Source of the DNA: Mariniphaga sp041687215
GTDB lineage: Bacteria; Bacteroidota; Bacteroidia; Bacteroidales; Prolixibacteraceae
DNA: 64,000 nucleotides
Reading direction: 5' to 3'
Assembly (NCBI RefSeq): GCF_041687215.1
Contig: NZ_JAWLCI010000008.1
Span: forward strand, 1 to 64,000
Below the pieces are notes generated by a model. That model had not been told where the DNA came from. It worked only from the letters and a program-made list of their open reading frames with translations, and ran no database searches. This document shows, in pieces, positions 7,866 to 16,997 of the stretch; position 1 is the stretch's first letter, and every line of letters starts with the position of its first letter. Position numbers and translations under genes: made by a program.

Positions 7866-8582
7866 ATGAGCGGAGAACTTACAAAGTTGAAAATAAAGGC
7901 TTTCAGCGACGAACAATTCTCGGAAGAAGTGGCTGACGGGGAATTCAGAACCTTACTGAATCCTGAGAATTATGTGTATAAATATAAAATTGAACAGAAC
8001 GACGATCAGGCCTCGGGAACCAGCGCAACGGCACCAAGGTTTAACCGGGCATTGCCCGAAGATTTGGAACTTGATTTTGTGTTTGATCGAACTGGGGTAT
8101 TAACCGATTACGGCTCGGCAGGAACGTCTGATGATAAAACTTTTAAAGACGAAGGCAGAGGTGTGATTGACGACATTGAACACTTTAAAAAAGTGGTGTT
8201 CGATTATAACGGCGATGAACACAAACCAAACTACCTTATCATTTCCTGGGGAACACTGCTTTTTAAAGGAACCCTCTCGGAAATGGATATCACGTTCAAA
8301 CTGTTCAAACCCGACGGTACTCCACTGCGTGCAACAGCCAGAGCCAAATTCAAAGGTTTTGTTGAAGACGACCTTCGCGTGGCCATGGAAAACAACAGTT
8401 CGCCCGATTTAACCCATGTGAGGGAAGTAAAAAAGGGCGACACGCTTCCGCTTATGTCTTACCGCATTTACGGCGATTCGAAATATTACCTTGAGGTGGC
8501 AAAAGCCAATCGCATAACCAATTTCAGAAAGTTGGAAGTTGGCCAAAGAATATTTTTTCCACCCATTGAAAAAAGTTCCTGA
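7866..8582 (+). CDS. eCIS baseplate hub/LysM protein (Afp7/Pvc7-like)
   Basis: 238-residue protein with an N-terminal domain typical of eCIS LysM proteins (GELTKLKIKAFSDEQF start, then EFRTLLNPENYVYKYKIEQ) and a C-terminal LysM-like domain at about residues 185-235 (VREVKKGDTLPLMSYRIYGD to LEVGQRIFFPP). Afp7/Pvc7, related to T4 gp53-type and Mu gp45-neighbour proteins, clamps the baseplate around the spike; LysM here is a protein-protein module rather than a wall binder. The frame stays open back to 7809, but that part overlaps the DUF5908-like gene. The ATG at 7866 has AGGAGGAG 7 nt upstream, so it is the better start. Confidence 0.9.
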   Translation: MSGELTKLKIKAFSDEQFSEEVADGEFRTLLNPENYVYKYKIEQNDDQASGTSATAPRFNRALPEDLELDFVFDRTGVLTDYGSAGTSDDKTFKDEGRGVIDDIEHFKKVVFDYNGDEHKPNYLIISWGTLLFKGTLSEMDITFKLFKPDGTPLRATARAKFKGFVEDDLRVAMENNSSPDLTHVREVKKGDTLPLMSYRIYGDSKYYLEVAKANRITNFRKLEVGQRIFFPPIEKSS

Positions 8583-8584
8583 TT

Positions 8585-10327
8585 ATGCCCGAAAGAGTTA
8601 TAAATACTGCACGTTCGGCGGATTTGGCAACATACAAAATCCTGGTGGAAGGTGAAGAACTTTCACGCAGCTACCATGTATTGAACATTGTGGTTGAAAA
8701 GGAAGTAAATCGCATTCCAACGGCAAAAATTGTGTTGCGCGATGGTGATCCGTCTGCGCAGGATTTTGAACTGAGCAACCAGGATTTATTTGTTCCGGGT
8801 AAGGAAATCGAAATAAAAGCCGGTTACCATTCCGAAGAGGATACCATATTTAAGGGCATTGTAATAAAACACAGTCTGAAAATCAGGCCAAGCCAGGCTT
8901 TTCTAATTGTGGAATGTAAAGACAAGGCAGTAAAACTTACCATTGGCCGGAAAAGCAAATACTTCTACGAAAGTTCGGACAGCGATGTTTTTGAAGAAAT
9001 CATTGACAGTTACGGACTGGAAAAGGATGTGGAAAGCACAAATGTGACGCACAAGGAACTGGTTCAGTACAATGTTTCCGACTGGGATTTCCTGGTGACC
9101 AGGGCGCAGGCCAACGGCAAAATCTGTGTGGTGGACGACGGAAAAATTACGATTAAAAAACCGGATGTAGGACAGGAACCTGTTGAAACGGTTGCGTTTG
9201 GCGCCACACTGCTCGATTTTGATGCAGAAATAGATGCCCGCAACCAGTTTCAGAAAGTGACTTCCTATGGCTGGAACGCATCCGACCAGGAATTTCTGGA
9301 AGCGGAAGCCGACAACCCGGGTGTGGAACTAAACGGAAACCTCACCCCGGATGATTTGGCTCAGGTGGTTGGTTTGGAAAACCTGGAATTGAAAAACGGT
9401 GGCGGAGACAGTTCTGCATTGCAGGAATGGGCCAATTCAAAAGCCTTGTTTAATCAGTTGGCAAAAATAAGGGGCCGGGTGAAATTCCAGGGAATTCCGG
9501 CAGTGAAGCCTAATACGTTATTAAATATGGAAGGCGTAGGCGAACGGTTTAACGGAAGTGTATTTATTTCTGCTGTTCGCCATCAGGTTACCGAAGGAAA
9601 CTGGACAGTGGATGCCCAGTTTGGTATTAACCCTAAATGGTTTTCCGAAACATTCGAAATTAACGATTTACCTGCTGCAGGATTGGCGGCGGCTGTGAGT
9701 GGTTTGCAAATCGGTATTGTTACCCAACTGGAAAACGACCCGGACGGTGAAGATCGTATTTTGGTACGCCTTCCTGTGGTTGACAGCCTAGGAGAAGGAA
9801 CCTGGGCACGAATTGCAACACTCGATGCCGGAGAAAACCGGGGCTCATTTTTCCGACCCGAAATTGAAGATGAAGTGATTGTGGGATTTATTAATGACAA
9901 TCCAAACGATGCAGTGGTTTTGGGAATGATGAACAGCAGTACCAAACCTGCTCCGCTCACTGCAGCCGATGACAATCACGAAAAGGGTTTTGTTACCCGC
10001 AGCGAAATGAAGTTCATCTTTAATGACGATGAGGTGAGCGTGACGGTGGAAACGCCGAACGGAAACAAACTGGTTATCAGCGATGAAGACGGTGGGATTA
10101 AAATGGAAGATGAAAACGGCAATTTTATCCAGATGGATTCCAATGGAATTACCATAGAAAGTGCTACTGAAATCAGTTATAAATCGTCAACGGATATGAA
10201 GGTGGAAAGCGGCACCAACATGGAGCTGAAAGCCGGTGCACAATTTAAGGCCGAAGGTTCGGCTGGTGCGGAGGTTTCTACCAGCGCCATTGCAGTGGTA
10301 AAAGGTTCAATGGTTCAAATCAATTAA
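8585..10327 (+). CDS. eCIS spike protein, VgrG-like (gp27-gp5 fusion; Afp8/Pvc8)
   Basis: 580-residue central spike. Residues 1-370 are the gp27-like hub (start YKILVEGEELSRSYHVLNIV). Residues about 372-460 are the gp5 OB-fold (GLQIGIVTQLENDPDGEDRI, LVRLPVVDSLGEGTWARI, RPEIEDEVIVGFINDNPNDA). The C-terminal 100 residues form a beta-helix needle with short Gly/Asp/Thr-rich repeats (ENGNFIQMDSNGITIES and following). A trimer would form the piercing tip that carries the PAAR protein encoded next. No enzymatic extension is present after the needle. Length and domain order are standard for eCIS VgrG. Confidence 0.95.
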   Translation: MPERVINTARSADLATYKILVEGEELSRSYHVLNIVVEKEVNRIPTAKIVLRDGDPSAQDFELSNQDLFVPGKEIEIKAGYHSEEDTIFKGIVIKHSLKIRPSQAFLIVECKDKAVKLTIGRKSKYFYESSDSDVFEEIIDSYGLEKDVESTNVTHKELVQYNVSDWDFLVTRAQANGKICVVDDGKITIKKPDVGQEPVETVAFGATLLDFDAEIDARNQFQKVTSYGWNASDQEFLEAEADNPGVELNGNLTPDDLAQVVGLENLELKNGGGDSSALQEWANSKALFNQLAKIRGRVKFQGIPAVKPNTLLNMEGVGERFNGSVFISAVRHQVTEGNWTVDAQFGINPKWFSETFEINDLPAAGLAAAVSGLQIGIVTQLENDPDGEDRILVRLPVVDSLGEGTWARIATLDAGENRGSFFRPEIEDEVIVGFINDNPNDAVVLGMMNSSTKPAPLTAADDNHEKGFVTRSEMKFIFNDDEVSVTVETPNGNKLVISDEDGGIKMEDENGNFIQMDSNGITIESATEISYKSSTDMKVESGTNMELKAGAQFKAEGSAGAEVSTSAIAVVKGSMVQIN

Positions 10328-10337
10328 TATTTAAAGT

Positions 10338-10628
10338 ATGCCACCTGCAGCGAGAATAACAGATATGCATACCTGTCCGATGGTGACGGGAACAGTTCCC
10401 CACGTGGGGGGCCCGGTTTTGCCGCCGGGAGAACCAACGGTGCTCATTGGTGGAATGCCGGCTGCAAGGGTGGGAGATATGGCTGTCTGCACAGGCCCGC
10501 CCGATAGTATTGCCATGGGTTCGGCAACTGTTTTCATTGGTGGAATGCCTGCAGCCCGGATGGGCGATGTAACTGCACATGGCGGGACCATAGTTGCAGG
10601 GTGTCCAACAGTATTAATCGGAGGATAA
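10338..10628 (+). CDS. PAAR spike-tip protein (Afp10/Pvc10-like)
   Basis: 96-residue PAAR-repeat protein. Two GGMPAARxGD repeats, an N-terminal PPAARITDMHTCP and the closing PTVLIGG are diagnostic. PAAR proteins fold into a cone that binds a metal ion (here through conserved His/Cys such as H11 and C13) and caps the VgrG needle. There is no C-terminal toxin extension, so it is only a tip. It lies 10 nt after VgrG and 3 nt before the gp25 gene. Confidence 0.95.
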   Translation: MPPAARITDMHTCPMVTGTVPHVGGPVLPPGEPTVLIGGMPAARVGDMAVCTGPPDSIAMGSATVFIGGMPAARMGDVTAHGGTIVAGCPTVLIGG

Positions 10629-10631
10629 ATT

Positions 10632-11042
10632 ATGAATGAGAATCAATCGTTTTTGGGAAGAGGATGGAGTTTTCCACCGGAGTTCAGCAAGGAAAGCCGG
10701 GCGGTGAAAATGCTGGAAGACGAGGTGGATATCAAAAGCAGCCTGGAAATTCTACTGTCAACACGGCTGGGCGAACGGGTGATGCTGCCAGGTTACGGGT
10801 GTAACCTCGAAGAATTGCTTTTCAGTCCGCTGAATCTGACGCTAAAAACGTATGTGATTGATTTGATTAAAACCGCTATTCTTTATCACGAACCGCGCAT
10901 CGATGTCAAAAAAATAGACATCGATCTCACCGAGGAACTGAACGGCGTTTTGCTCATTAACATTGACTACATCATTCGTTCCACCAACTCGAGAATGAAT
11001 ATGGTTTTTCCATTTTATAAAGAAGAAGGCAACGAATTGTAA
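10632..11042 (+). CDS. eCIS baseplate wedge protein, gp25 family (Afp9/Pvc9)
   Basis: 136-residue GPW/gp25 protein. Family features are FLGRGWSFPP at the start, the RLGERVMLPGYGCNLEELLF segment (gp25 lysozyme-like core motif, structural rather than enzymatic) and the helix IDLIKTAILYHEPRID. In contractile systems gp25 joins the baseplate to the first sheath ring. Normal length. It is followed after 11 nt by the large baseplate-J gene. Confidence 0.94.
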   Translation: MNENQSFLGRGWSFPPEFSKESRAVKMLEDEVDIKSSLEILLSTRLGERVMLPGYGCNLEELLFSPLNLTLKTYVIDLIKTAILYHEPRIDVKKIDIDLTEELNGVLLINIDYIIRSTNSRMNMVFPFYKEEGNEL

Positions 11043-11053
11043 GGAAATAATTT

Positions 11054-14000
11054 ATGGCTAATTGCGGAAAAGATATTGCACTAACCCGTGAAGGGAGCGA
11101 CCAGAACAAACGGTTCATCGAAGCGCTGGAGCCCGGTTCTGTTAAACTGAACGATTTCAGTCTGAAAGAATGGATGCAATTTGCTTATCGGTTTGCGGCG
11201 CATGTGAATTATTTCAGTAACCACGATTTTGAAGATCCTTCAGGAAACTGGGAGTTCTTTTTCAAAAACGAAATTGAACTGGAAGATTTTTTGAAACGTG
11301 TTGGCGAAGAAAAGAATATTACGCCCCATTTGGCGCTTTTTATATGTTTTGTGTGGTTGCTCGAATTTTCAAAAAAACGTTTTAACCGGCTCACTAAACG
11401 CCACCTCGATTTTTATTACCGCGAAATCCTGAAAATTGAAAAACTTCCGGCAACGCCCGACAAGGTGCACATCCTTTTTGAACTGGCTAAAAAAGTAACA
11501 GAAGAACAAATAGGCGAAGGAACCGAACTGGACGGCGGTAAAGATGCCAACGGACAAAAACGGATTTATAAAACCAACGAAGAACTTATTGCCAACAAAA
11601 CCGCAGTCGCCCAACTAAAAAGCGTTTACAACGACCACGAAAACAGCAAAATAAAAACTGCTGAAGTTGCTAATTCTTATGATGGAAAAGGTGAGGACTT
11701 CCCAAACGATGATATTAAATGGTGGCCTTTTGGGTATTTCGAAGTGGAAAAAAACGGAAAAGAGGCGGAGTATCCGGAATTGGAGGATGCCAGGCTTGGT
11801 TTTGCTGTTTCTTCAAACGTTTTAAAACTGCAGGAGGGTGAACGTTTTGTGCAACTTGATGTAAAATTTCAGCAAGCAGTTTCCTCTGTAAATATTGGCC
11901 AGCTTACTAACAATCTCGAAGTTTGGTGCACCGGAGAAAAAGGCTGGCTCGGGCCGTTTGCTGTGGAATCAACCGTTGAAAACGATGAAGGTGATGATAT
12001 TTTTACATCGGGGTTGTCAGAATCTTCAACACGATTAAAATTGGCATTTAAAATTCCCCGCGACGAAGAACCGGTAGTGGCTTACGATTCAGAGGTTCAC
12101 GGCGAAAACTTCGACACAGACCAGCCCGTTTGCCGGGTGCTTATTAACACAGGCGAAACCGCCGGGCATTCGTTATACCGCCAATTGCTCGATAAAGAAA
12201 TTAAAACACTCTCCATACATGTGGATGTTCGAGGAGTAAAAAGCCTGGAACTGGAAAGTGATATTGGGGTACTGAATGCCGAAAAACCATTTTATCCGTT
12301 TGGAACACAGCCGGTAAAACGTTCCAATTTTTATGTGAATTACCCCGAACTTTTTGAAAAGTTCTGGGATCAATTAGATGTGGAAATCAATTGGAAAAAT
12401 ACACCTGACAGTTTTGTGGATTTGTATTATGCCTACCGGACAGACTACATTTACAAAGCTAGTTCGTTTGGATTTTTGGAAGGAATGTTAACTATTGAAA
12501 TTCCGGAAATTGAACCTGTTGAGCCGGTGTTCAATTGGGGGCAGGTAAATCCTGAACCGGCCAACCTGATTGTAAAAGAAGACAGCCATTTTGAAGCAAA
12601 AATTGAAATTCAGCATAAGGCTAAATGGGAGGATGTTAATCAGAACAACCATATTCTGTTTACCAAAGTTGATGAAGGTTATACCAGTGAATTCTCCGTT
12701 CAAAATACAAATTATGAAACCGGCAAAAACGGCCCGGTGCGCATGTCGCTCAACCAGTCGTTTTACCACGACCTTTTTCCACGGATTTACGCCCTTGCCT
12801 TTGGCAGCGAGAATGAAGATGCGTTGATTCCCAATGAGCCATATACCCCGATGATTGAGACCATCAGCCTCAATTACACGGCTTCGGCAAGTATGAATCT
12901 GGGTGCTACAGAAAAAGATTTTCAGACTAACAATGTGAAACTTTTTCACGAACATCCTTTCGGGCAGGCGGAAGAACATCTTTACCTGAAAAACCAGCTT
13001 GATTTTCTGGATGATGAAGAGAAAAAAACATTCCTTTTACCGGATTATTGCAAAGGCGGTGAATTATACATCGGATTGGAAGAAGCAGAACCCACCCAAA
13101 CGGTTTCGTTGTTGGTTCAGGTGCTTGAGGGCAGCGAAAATCCGGAAGCCGAATCGTTTACCGGAAAACAAAAAGTGGAATGGTCGGTTTTGTGCCAGAA
13201 CCACTGGAAACCGCTGACCAGCGATTTTATGATTGCCAACGAAACCGATAATTTCCTGAAATCGGGCATTGTAAAGTTTTCAATACCAAAAGTGGCCAAT
13301 AAAAACAACACCCGGCTGGCTTCGGGTTTTATTTGGGTGAAGGCAAAAATCCATAAAAATTACTTTGCAGTGAGTAAAGCCATTGCCATTCATGCACAAG
13401 CAGTTACAGCCCAATTTTCTGATAATGGCAATGAATTATCACATTTGTTGGATGGTTTGGAGGCCGAAACCATTACCAAGCCGGTTCAGCGCGTTTCCAC
13501 AGTAAAAGGCCTTACCCAACCTTATGCTTCGTTTGGCGGTAAACCACAGGAGTCGGATGCGGCATATTACCGTCGCTTAAGTGAGCGGCTGCGTCACAAA
13601 AACCGGGCAATTACCATCTGGGATTATGAACACCTTATACTTCAGCAATTCCCGAAAATTTACAAGGTAAAATGCCTGAATCACACATCATACACCATTA
13701 AACAAAAGGCAAATGGTGAAAATGAAATAATAACCCGGTTTCTTGCTCCGGGACACGTTTTGATTATTGTAATTCCAGACATTGAAAACAATAATGTATT
13801 CGATATTTACCAGCCGCGGGTGAGCAAAGCTACGCTCAACGAAATTCAGAACTTTGTTAACGAACGGAACACCCTGCATGTAGATGCCGTGGTGGCAAAT
13901 CCAGAATACGAGGAAGTTACCGTTGAATTGGGCGTGAAATTCAGAAAAGGTTTTGATGAAAGTTATTACCTGAAAAAGCTGAACGAAGACATTACCCGTT

Positions 14001-14266
14001 TGCTTTCGCCCTGGGCATTTAAAGAAACTGCCAAAATTGAGTTTGGGACTACGCTGCACCGAAGTACACTCATCCATTATATCGAAAAGTTGCAATATGT
14101 TGATTACGTTGAGGATGTAAAAATGAAAAAAGGGGAAAAATCCTTTACACTTGTGAGCCCTGAAACTCCGATAGCGATTCTCGTTTCAGCCAGGCAGCAC
14201 GGCCTCAGACTTGCCTCGGATAGTTGTAAGGAAACCGTTGAAACCGAAGAAATATGCCAGAAATAA
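11054..14266 (+). CDS. eCIS baseplate J-like protein (Afp11/Pvc11; gp6-like)
   Basis: 1070-residue baseplate protein. The recognisable baseplate-J part is C-terminal (about residues 800-1050): GGKPQESDAAYYRRLSERLR, AITIWDYEHLILQQFPKIYK, PGHVLIIVIPDI and VTVELGVKFRKGFDESYY. The first 750 residues are a long variable region with alternating charged helices and beta segments, as in Afp11/Pvc11, which form the wedge core around the hub. No signal peptide. The 3' end overlaps the next baseplate gene by 13 nt, indicating co-expression of the two wedge partners. Known for the family: it pairs with the Afp12-type protein to form wedge heterodimers. Confidence 0.92.
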   Translation: MANCGKDIALTREGSDQNKRFIEALEPGSVKLNDFSLKEWMQFAYRFAAHVNYFSNHDFEDPSGNWEFFFKNEIELEDFLKRVGEEKNITPHLALFICFVWLLEFSKKRFNRLTKRHLDFYYREILKIEKLPATPDKVHILFELAKKVTEEQIGEGTELDGGKDANGQKRIYKTNEELIANKTAVAQLKSVYNDHENSKIKTAEVANSYDGKGEDFPNDDIKWWPFGYFEVEKNGKEAEYPELEDARLGFAVSSNVLKLQEGERFVQLDVKFQQAVSSVNIGQLTNNLEVWCTGEKGWLGPFAVESTVENDEGDDIFTSGLSESSTRLKLAFKIPRDEEPVVAYDSEVHGENFDTDQPVCRVLINTGETAGHSLYRQLLDKEIKTLSIHVDVRGVKSLELESDIGVLNAEKPFYPFGTQPVKRSNFYVNYPELFEKFWDQLDVEINWKNTPDSFVDLYYAYRTDYIYKASSFGFLEGMLTIEIPEIEPVEPVFNWGQVNPEPANLIVKEDSHFEAKIEIQHKAKWEDVNQNNHILFTKVDEGYTSEFSVQNTNYETGKNGPVRMSLNQSFYHDLFPRIYALAFGSENEDALIPNEPYTPMIETISLNYTASASMNLGATEKDFQTNNVKLFHEHPFGQAEEHLYLKNQLDFLDDEEKKTFLLPDYCKGGELYIGLEEAEPTQTVSLLVQVLEGSENPEAESFTGKQKVEWSVLCQNHWKPLTSDFMIANETDNFLKSGIVKFSIPKVANKNNTRLASGFIWVKAKIHKNYFAVSKAIAIHAQAVTAQFSDNGNELSHLLDGLEAETITKPVQRVSTVKGLTQPYASFGGKPQESDAAYYRRLSERLRHKNRAITIWDYEHLILQQFPKIYKVKCLNHTSYTIKQKANGENEIITRFLAPGHVLIIVIPDIENNNVFDIYQPRVSKATLNEIQNFVNERNTLHVDAVVANPEYEEVTVELGVKFRKGFDESYYLKKLNEDITRLLSPWAFKETAKIEFGTTLHRSTLIHYIEKLQYVDYVEDVKMKKGEKSFTLVSPETPIAILVSARQHGLRLASDSCKETVETEEICQK

Positions 14267-16986
14267 ACAAACATATTACCCTGCCTAAAAACGTGGCCAC
14301 TGGAGACGACCTCGATTATGCTTTTTTGAGGAAAAAAGGGCTGGAATACATCGAGCAGTTAGCCAGTGATTTATGGACCGATTACAACAGTCACGATCCC
14401 GGGATAACCATTTTGGAAATGCTGGCTTATGCCCTTACCGATTTGGGCGCCCGGCTGGAAATGCCGCTTGAAAACATTTTGGCTCCCGAAGACGAAAATG
14501 CACCGGCCATTGGCGACCAGTTTTTTAAAGCCCTGCAAATTTTACCTTCGCAGCCGGTTACCGAAGCCGATTACCGCAAATTGTTTATTGATATTGAAGG
14601 GGTAAAAAACTGCTGGCTGAAAAAGTATAAAAAAACGGTTTTTGTGGATTGCAAAAACAACAAGCTTTCGTATAATTCCGATGATTTTAAAGATACTGAT
14701 GCAGCATTCAAAACCGATTTTCAGTTGCAGGGATTGTATTCGGTTATTGTTGATTTCGATGATTTCGATCCGGATGAATTCCCTGATGAGGATGCCATTA
14801 ATGATGAAAAAGATCGCATTTACGAAGAGATAAAAACCCGCTACCACGCCAATCGGAATCTCTGTGAAGATTTGGTGGACATTTCCGAAGTACTGACACA
14901 TCCCATTGCCGTTTGCGCCAGCATTGAACTGAATCCTGAGGCTGACGAGGAACTGGTTCATGCCAAAGTTTTGCGAACCATCGACAACTACTTTTCGCCG
15001 TCACTGAAGTTTTATTCCCTGAAACAGATGGTTGAAAAAGGTTATACTTCCGACCAGATTTTTGACGGCCCGGTTTTGGAAAGCGGTTTTATCGATCCGG
15101 TTGAACTTAAAAATGCCCAACTCCGCACCGAGGTTCGCTTATCAGACATTATGAACCTGATAATGAACATCGACGGGGTGAAAGTTATCAAAGATATTAC
15201 CATTAATGATTGCCACAATCCTGATGACGACAGCGATGAATGGATCATTTGTGTGGAGGATGGCAAAAAACCGGTGCGTTGTTCCGACAGCGCATACAGC
15301 TACTACAAAAGTGTGTTGCCGGTTAATGTAAACCACAATAAAGTTGACCTTTACCTGGATGAAATGGAAAAGGCAGCCAAAGCCGAACAGGAGCAGGCGC
15401 GGTTTAACATGGAACCTGAAATTCCTGCCGGCGAATTTTTAAATACCGGCGAAGCAACCACCATTCAAAACGATTTCCCGGACACTTACGGAATTGGCCC
15501 CAACGGACTGCCCTCGCGTGTGGAAACCAAAAGGAAAGCACAGGCCAAACAACTGAAAGGTTACCTCTTGTTTTTCGACCAGATGCTGGCTACATATTTT
15601 GCCCATCTGGGAAAAGTGAAAGATATGCTTTCAGTTGACAACGAGCTGAAAAAGACGTATTTCACACAGGCAGTAAAAGACATCAAAGGATTTTCGGATT
15701 TGGTCTCCGGCTATCCTGAAAACGACGATGAAGCGCTGACCGAACTGTTATTTTCAGGCCTTGATAACCGAGTGGAACGTAAAAACAAAATTCTGGACCA
15801 TCTCATTTCCCGTTTTGCAGAAAAGTTCAGCGATTATACTTTTCTGATGAAACAATTATATGGGGTCCATGCTGAAAAAGTGATTCTGCAAACAAAAGAA
15901 TCTTTCCTGAAAGATTACGACCAAACCAGCATGAAGCGTGGCAGTGCATTCAATTATTTCCGGCAACCCAATGAAAATCTGTGGAATACAAAAAATGTGT
16001 CCGGTGTTCAAAAGCGTATTTCCCGGCTCGTGGGAATCAAAAATTACAATCGAACAAATTTATCCGAATCTTTTGTGGAAATCTATGATTTTCTGGATGC
16101 TGACGGAAAAAAAGTTTACCGCTGGCGCATCCGGAATGAAGCGGATGAGATTATTTTAACAGCCACTGAAAACTATCCCAATACACGGCTGGCTGAAAAG
16201 GAATTACACCAATCGGTAGAAAAAATCATTGAAACCACGGAAGAAATTATTGAAAAAGTTTTTGCCGAAGAAGAAATTGTGGATGAAACCATTTTCGGAA
16301 ATTTGCAGGTTCAGCTTTCGGAAACCGGAAAATTTTCCTTTAATGTCATTAACCGGGAAGCCGATCCCAACAGCGCCCAATGGGTTATTGCACGGCAGTA
16401 TTTGTATTACGATTCGCCGGAAGAACTGAAAAATGCCATGCTGGATTTTCTCCTTTTTATGATTTATGTGTTCAGCGAAGAAGGAATATTTTTGGTTGAA
16501 CATATTTTACTTCGCCCAGATGTGACAGAAGATTCGGTTCCATTTGCTCAGTTTATGCCAATTTGTGACGACGATTGTGAAGGATGTAATCCGGTTGATC
16601 CCTATTCTTTCCGTGTAACCGTGGTTTTGCCCGGCTGGGCATACCGTTTTGCCGACAGCGACTTCCGCAATTACCTTGAAAACCTGATTCGTAAGGAACT
16701 TCCGGCACATGTGCTGGCCCGGATTTGCTGGGTGGGGCATCGCAAAAACCAGGTTCCTGATGAAGAAAACGATATGCTTCAGTTTGAAAATACTTACCGT
16801 GAATTTCTGATATCAAAAACAAACCTCGAACAGGAACAGAACGAAGAAAAATTAACACAGCTTATTGATAAAATGAATAAACTCAATTCGATCTATCCTT
16901 CGGGAAGGTTGATTGATTGCGACGATGAAGATGAAAAGTTAGAAGGCAGGATAATTCTTGGCCGCACCAACATTGGAAACCTTTAA
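14254..16986 (+). CDS. eCIS baseplate wedge protein (Afp12/Pvc12-like; gp7-like)
   Basis: 910-residue protein. The N-terminal signature DLWTDYNSHDPGITILEMLA followed by YALTDLGAR is the usual mark of Afp12/Pvc12-type baseplate proteins. A second conserved stretch, RKAQAKQLKGYLLFFDQMLA at about residues 430-450, and the late PVDPYSFRVTVVLPGWAYRF segment are also shared. Between them are long acidic, coiled-coil-prone helices (for example residues 630-680). The protein is expected to lie in the baseplate wedge with the preceding baseplate-J protein, whose gene overlaps it by 13 nt. Four Cys near residues 770-780 (CDDDCEGC) may bind a metal; that is inference. Confidence 0.9.
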   Translation: MPEINKHITLPKNVATGDDLDYAFLRKKGLEYIEQLASDLWTDYNSHDPGITILEMLAYALTDLGARLEMPLENILAPEDENAPAIGDQFFKALQILPSQPVTEADYRKLFIDIEGVKNCWLKKYKKTVFVDCKNNKLSYNSDDFKDTDAAFKTDFQLQGLYSVIVDFDDFDPDEFPDEDAINDEKDRIYEEIKTRYHANRNLCEDLVDISEVLTHPIAVCASIELNPEADEELVHAKVLRTIDNYFSPSLKFYSLKQMVEKGYTSDQIFDGPVLESGFIDPVELKNAQLRTEVRLSDIMNLIMNIDGVKVIKDITINDCHNPDDDSDEWIICVEDGKKPVRCSDSAYSYYKSVLPVNVNHNKVDLYLDEMEKAAKAEQEQARFNMEPEIPAGEFLNTGEATTIQNDFPDTYGIGPNGLPSRVETKRKAQAKQLKGYLLFFDQMLATYFAHLGKVKDMLSVDNELKKTYFTQAVKDIKGFSDLVSGYPENDDEALTELLFSGLDNRVERKNKILDHLISRFAEKFSDYTFLMKQLYGVHAEKVILQTKESFLKDYDQTSMKRGSAFNYFRQPNENLWNTKNVSGVQKRISRLVGIKNYNRTNLSESFVEIYDFLDADGKKVYRWRIRNEADEIILTATENYPNTRLAEKELHQSVEKIIETTEEIIEKVFAEEEIVDETIFGNLQVQLSETGKFSFNVINREADPNSAQWVIARQYLYYDSPEELKNAMLDFLLFMIYVFSEEGIFLVEHILLRPDVTEDSVPFAQFMPICDDDCEGCNPVDPYSFRVTVVLPGWAYRFADSDFRNYLENLIRKELPAHVLARICWVGHRKNQVPDEENDMLQFENTYREFLISKTNLEQEQNEEKLTQLIDKMNKLNSIYPSGRLIDCDDEDEKLEGRIILGRTNIGNL

Positions 16987-16997
16987 TTGTAAAAGCT

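Noticed and set aside
14542..14961. Minus-strand 139-residue frame inside the baseplate gene
   Set aside because: Antisense shadow of a well-supported gene; composition (Ile/Phe/Asn) fits complement of coding DNA.
4883..16986. Prophage or phage tail cluster
   Set aside because: Sheath, tube, spike and baseplate genes are present, but no capsid, portal, terminase, holin or lysis genes. DUF4255, DUF4157 and the Afp15-type ATPase mark an eCIS.
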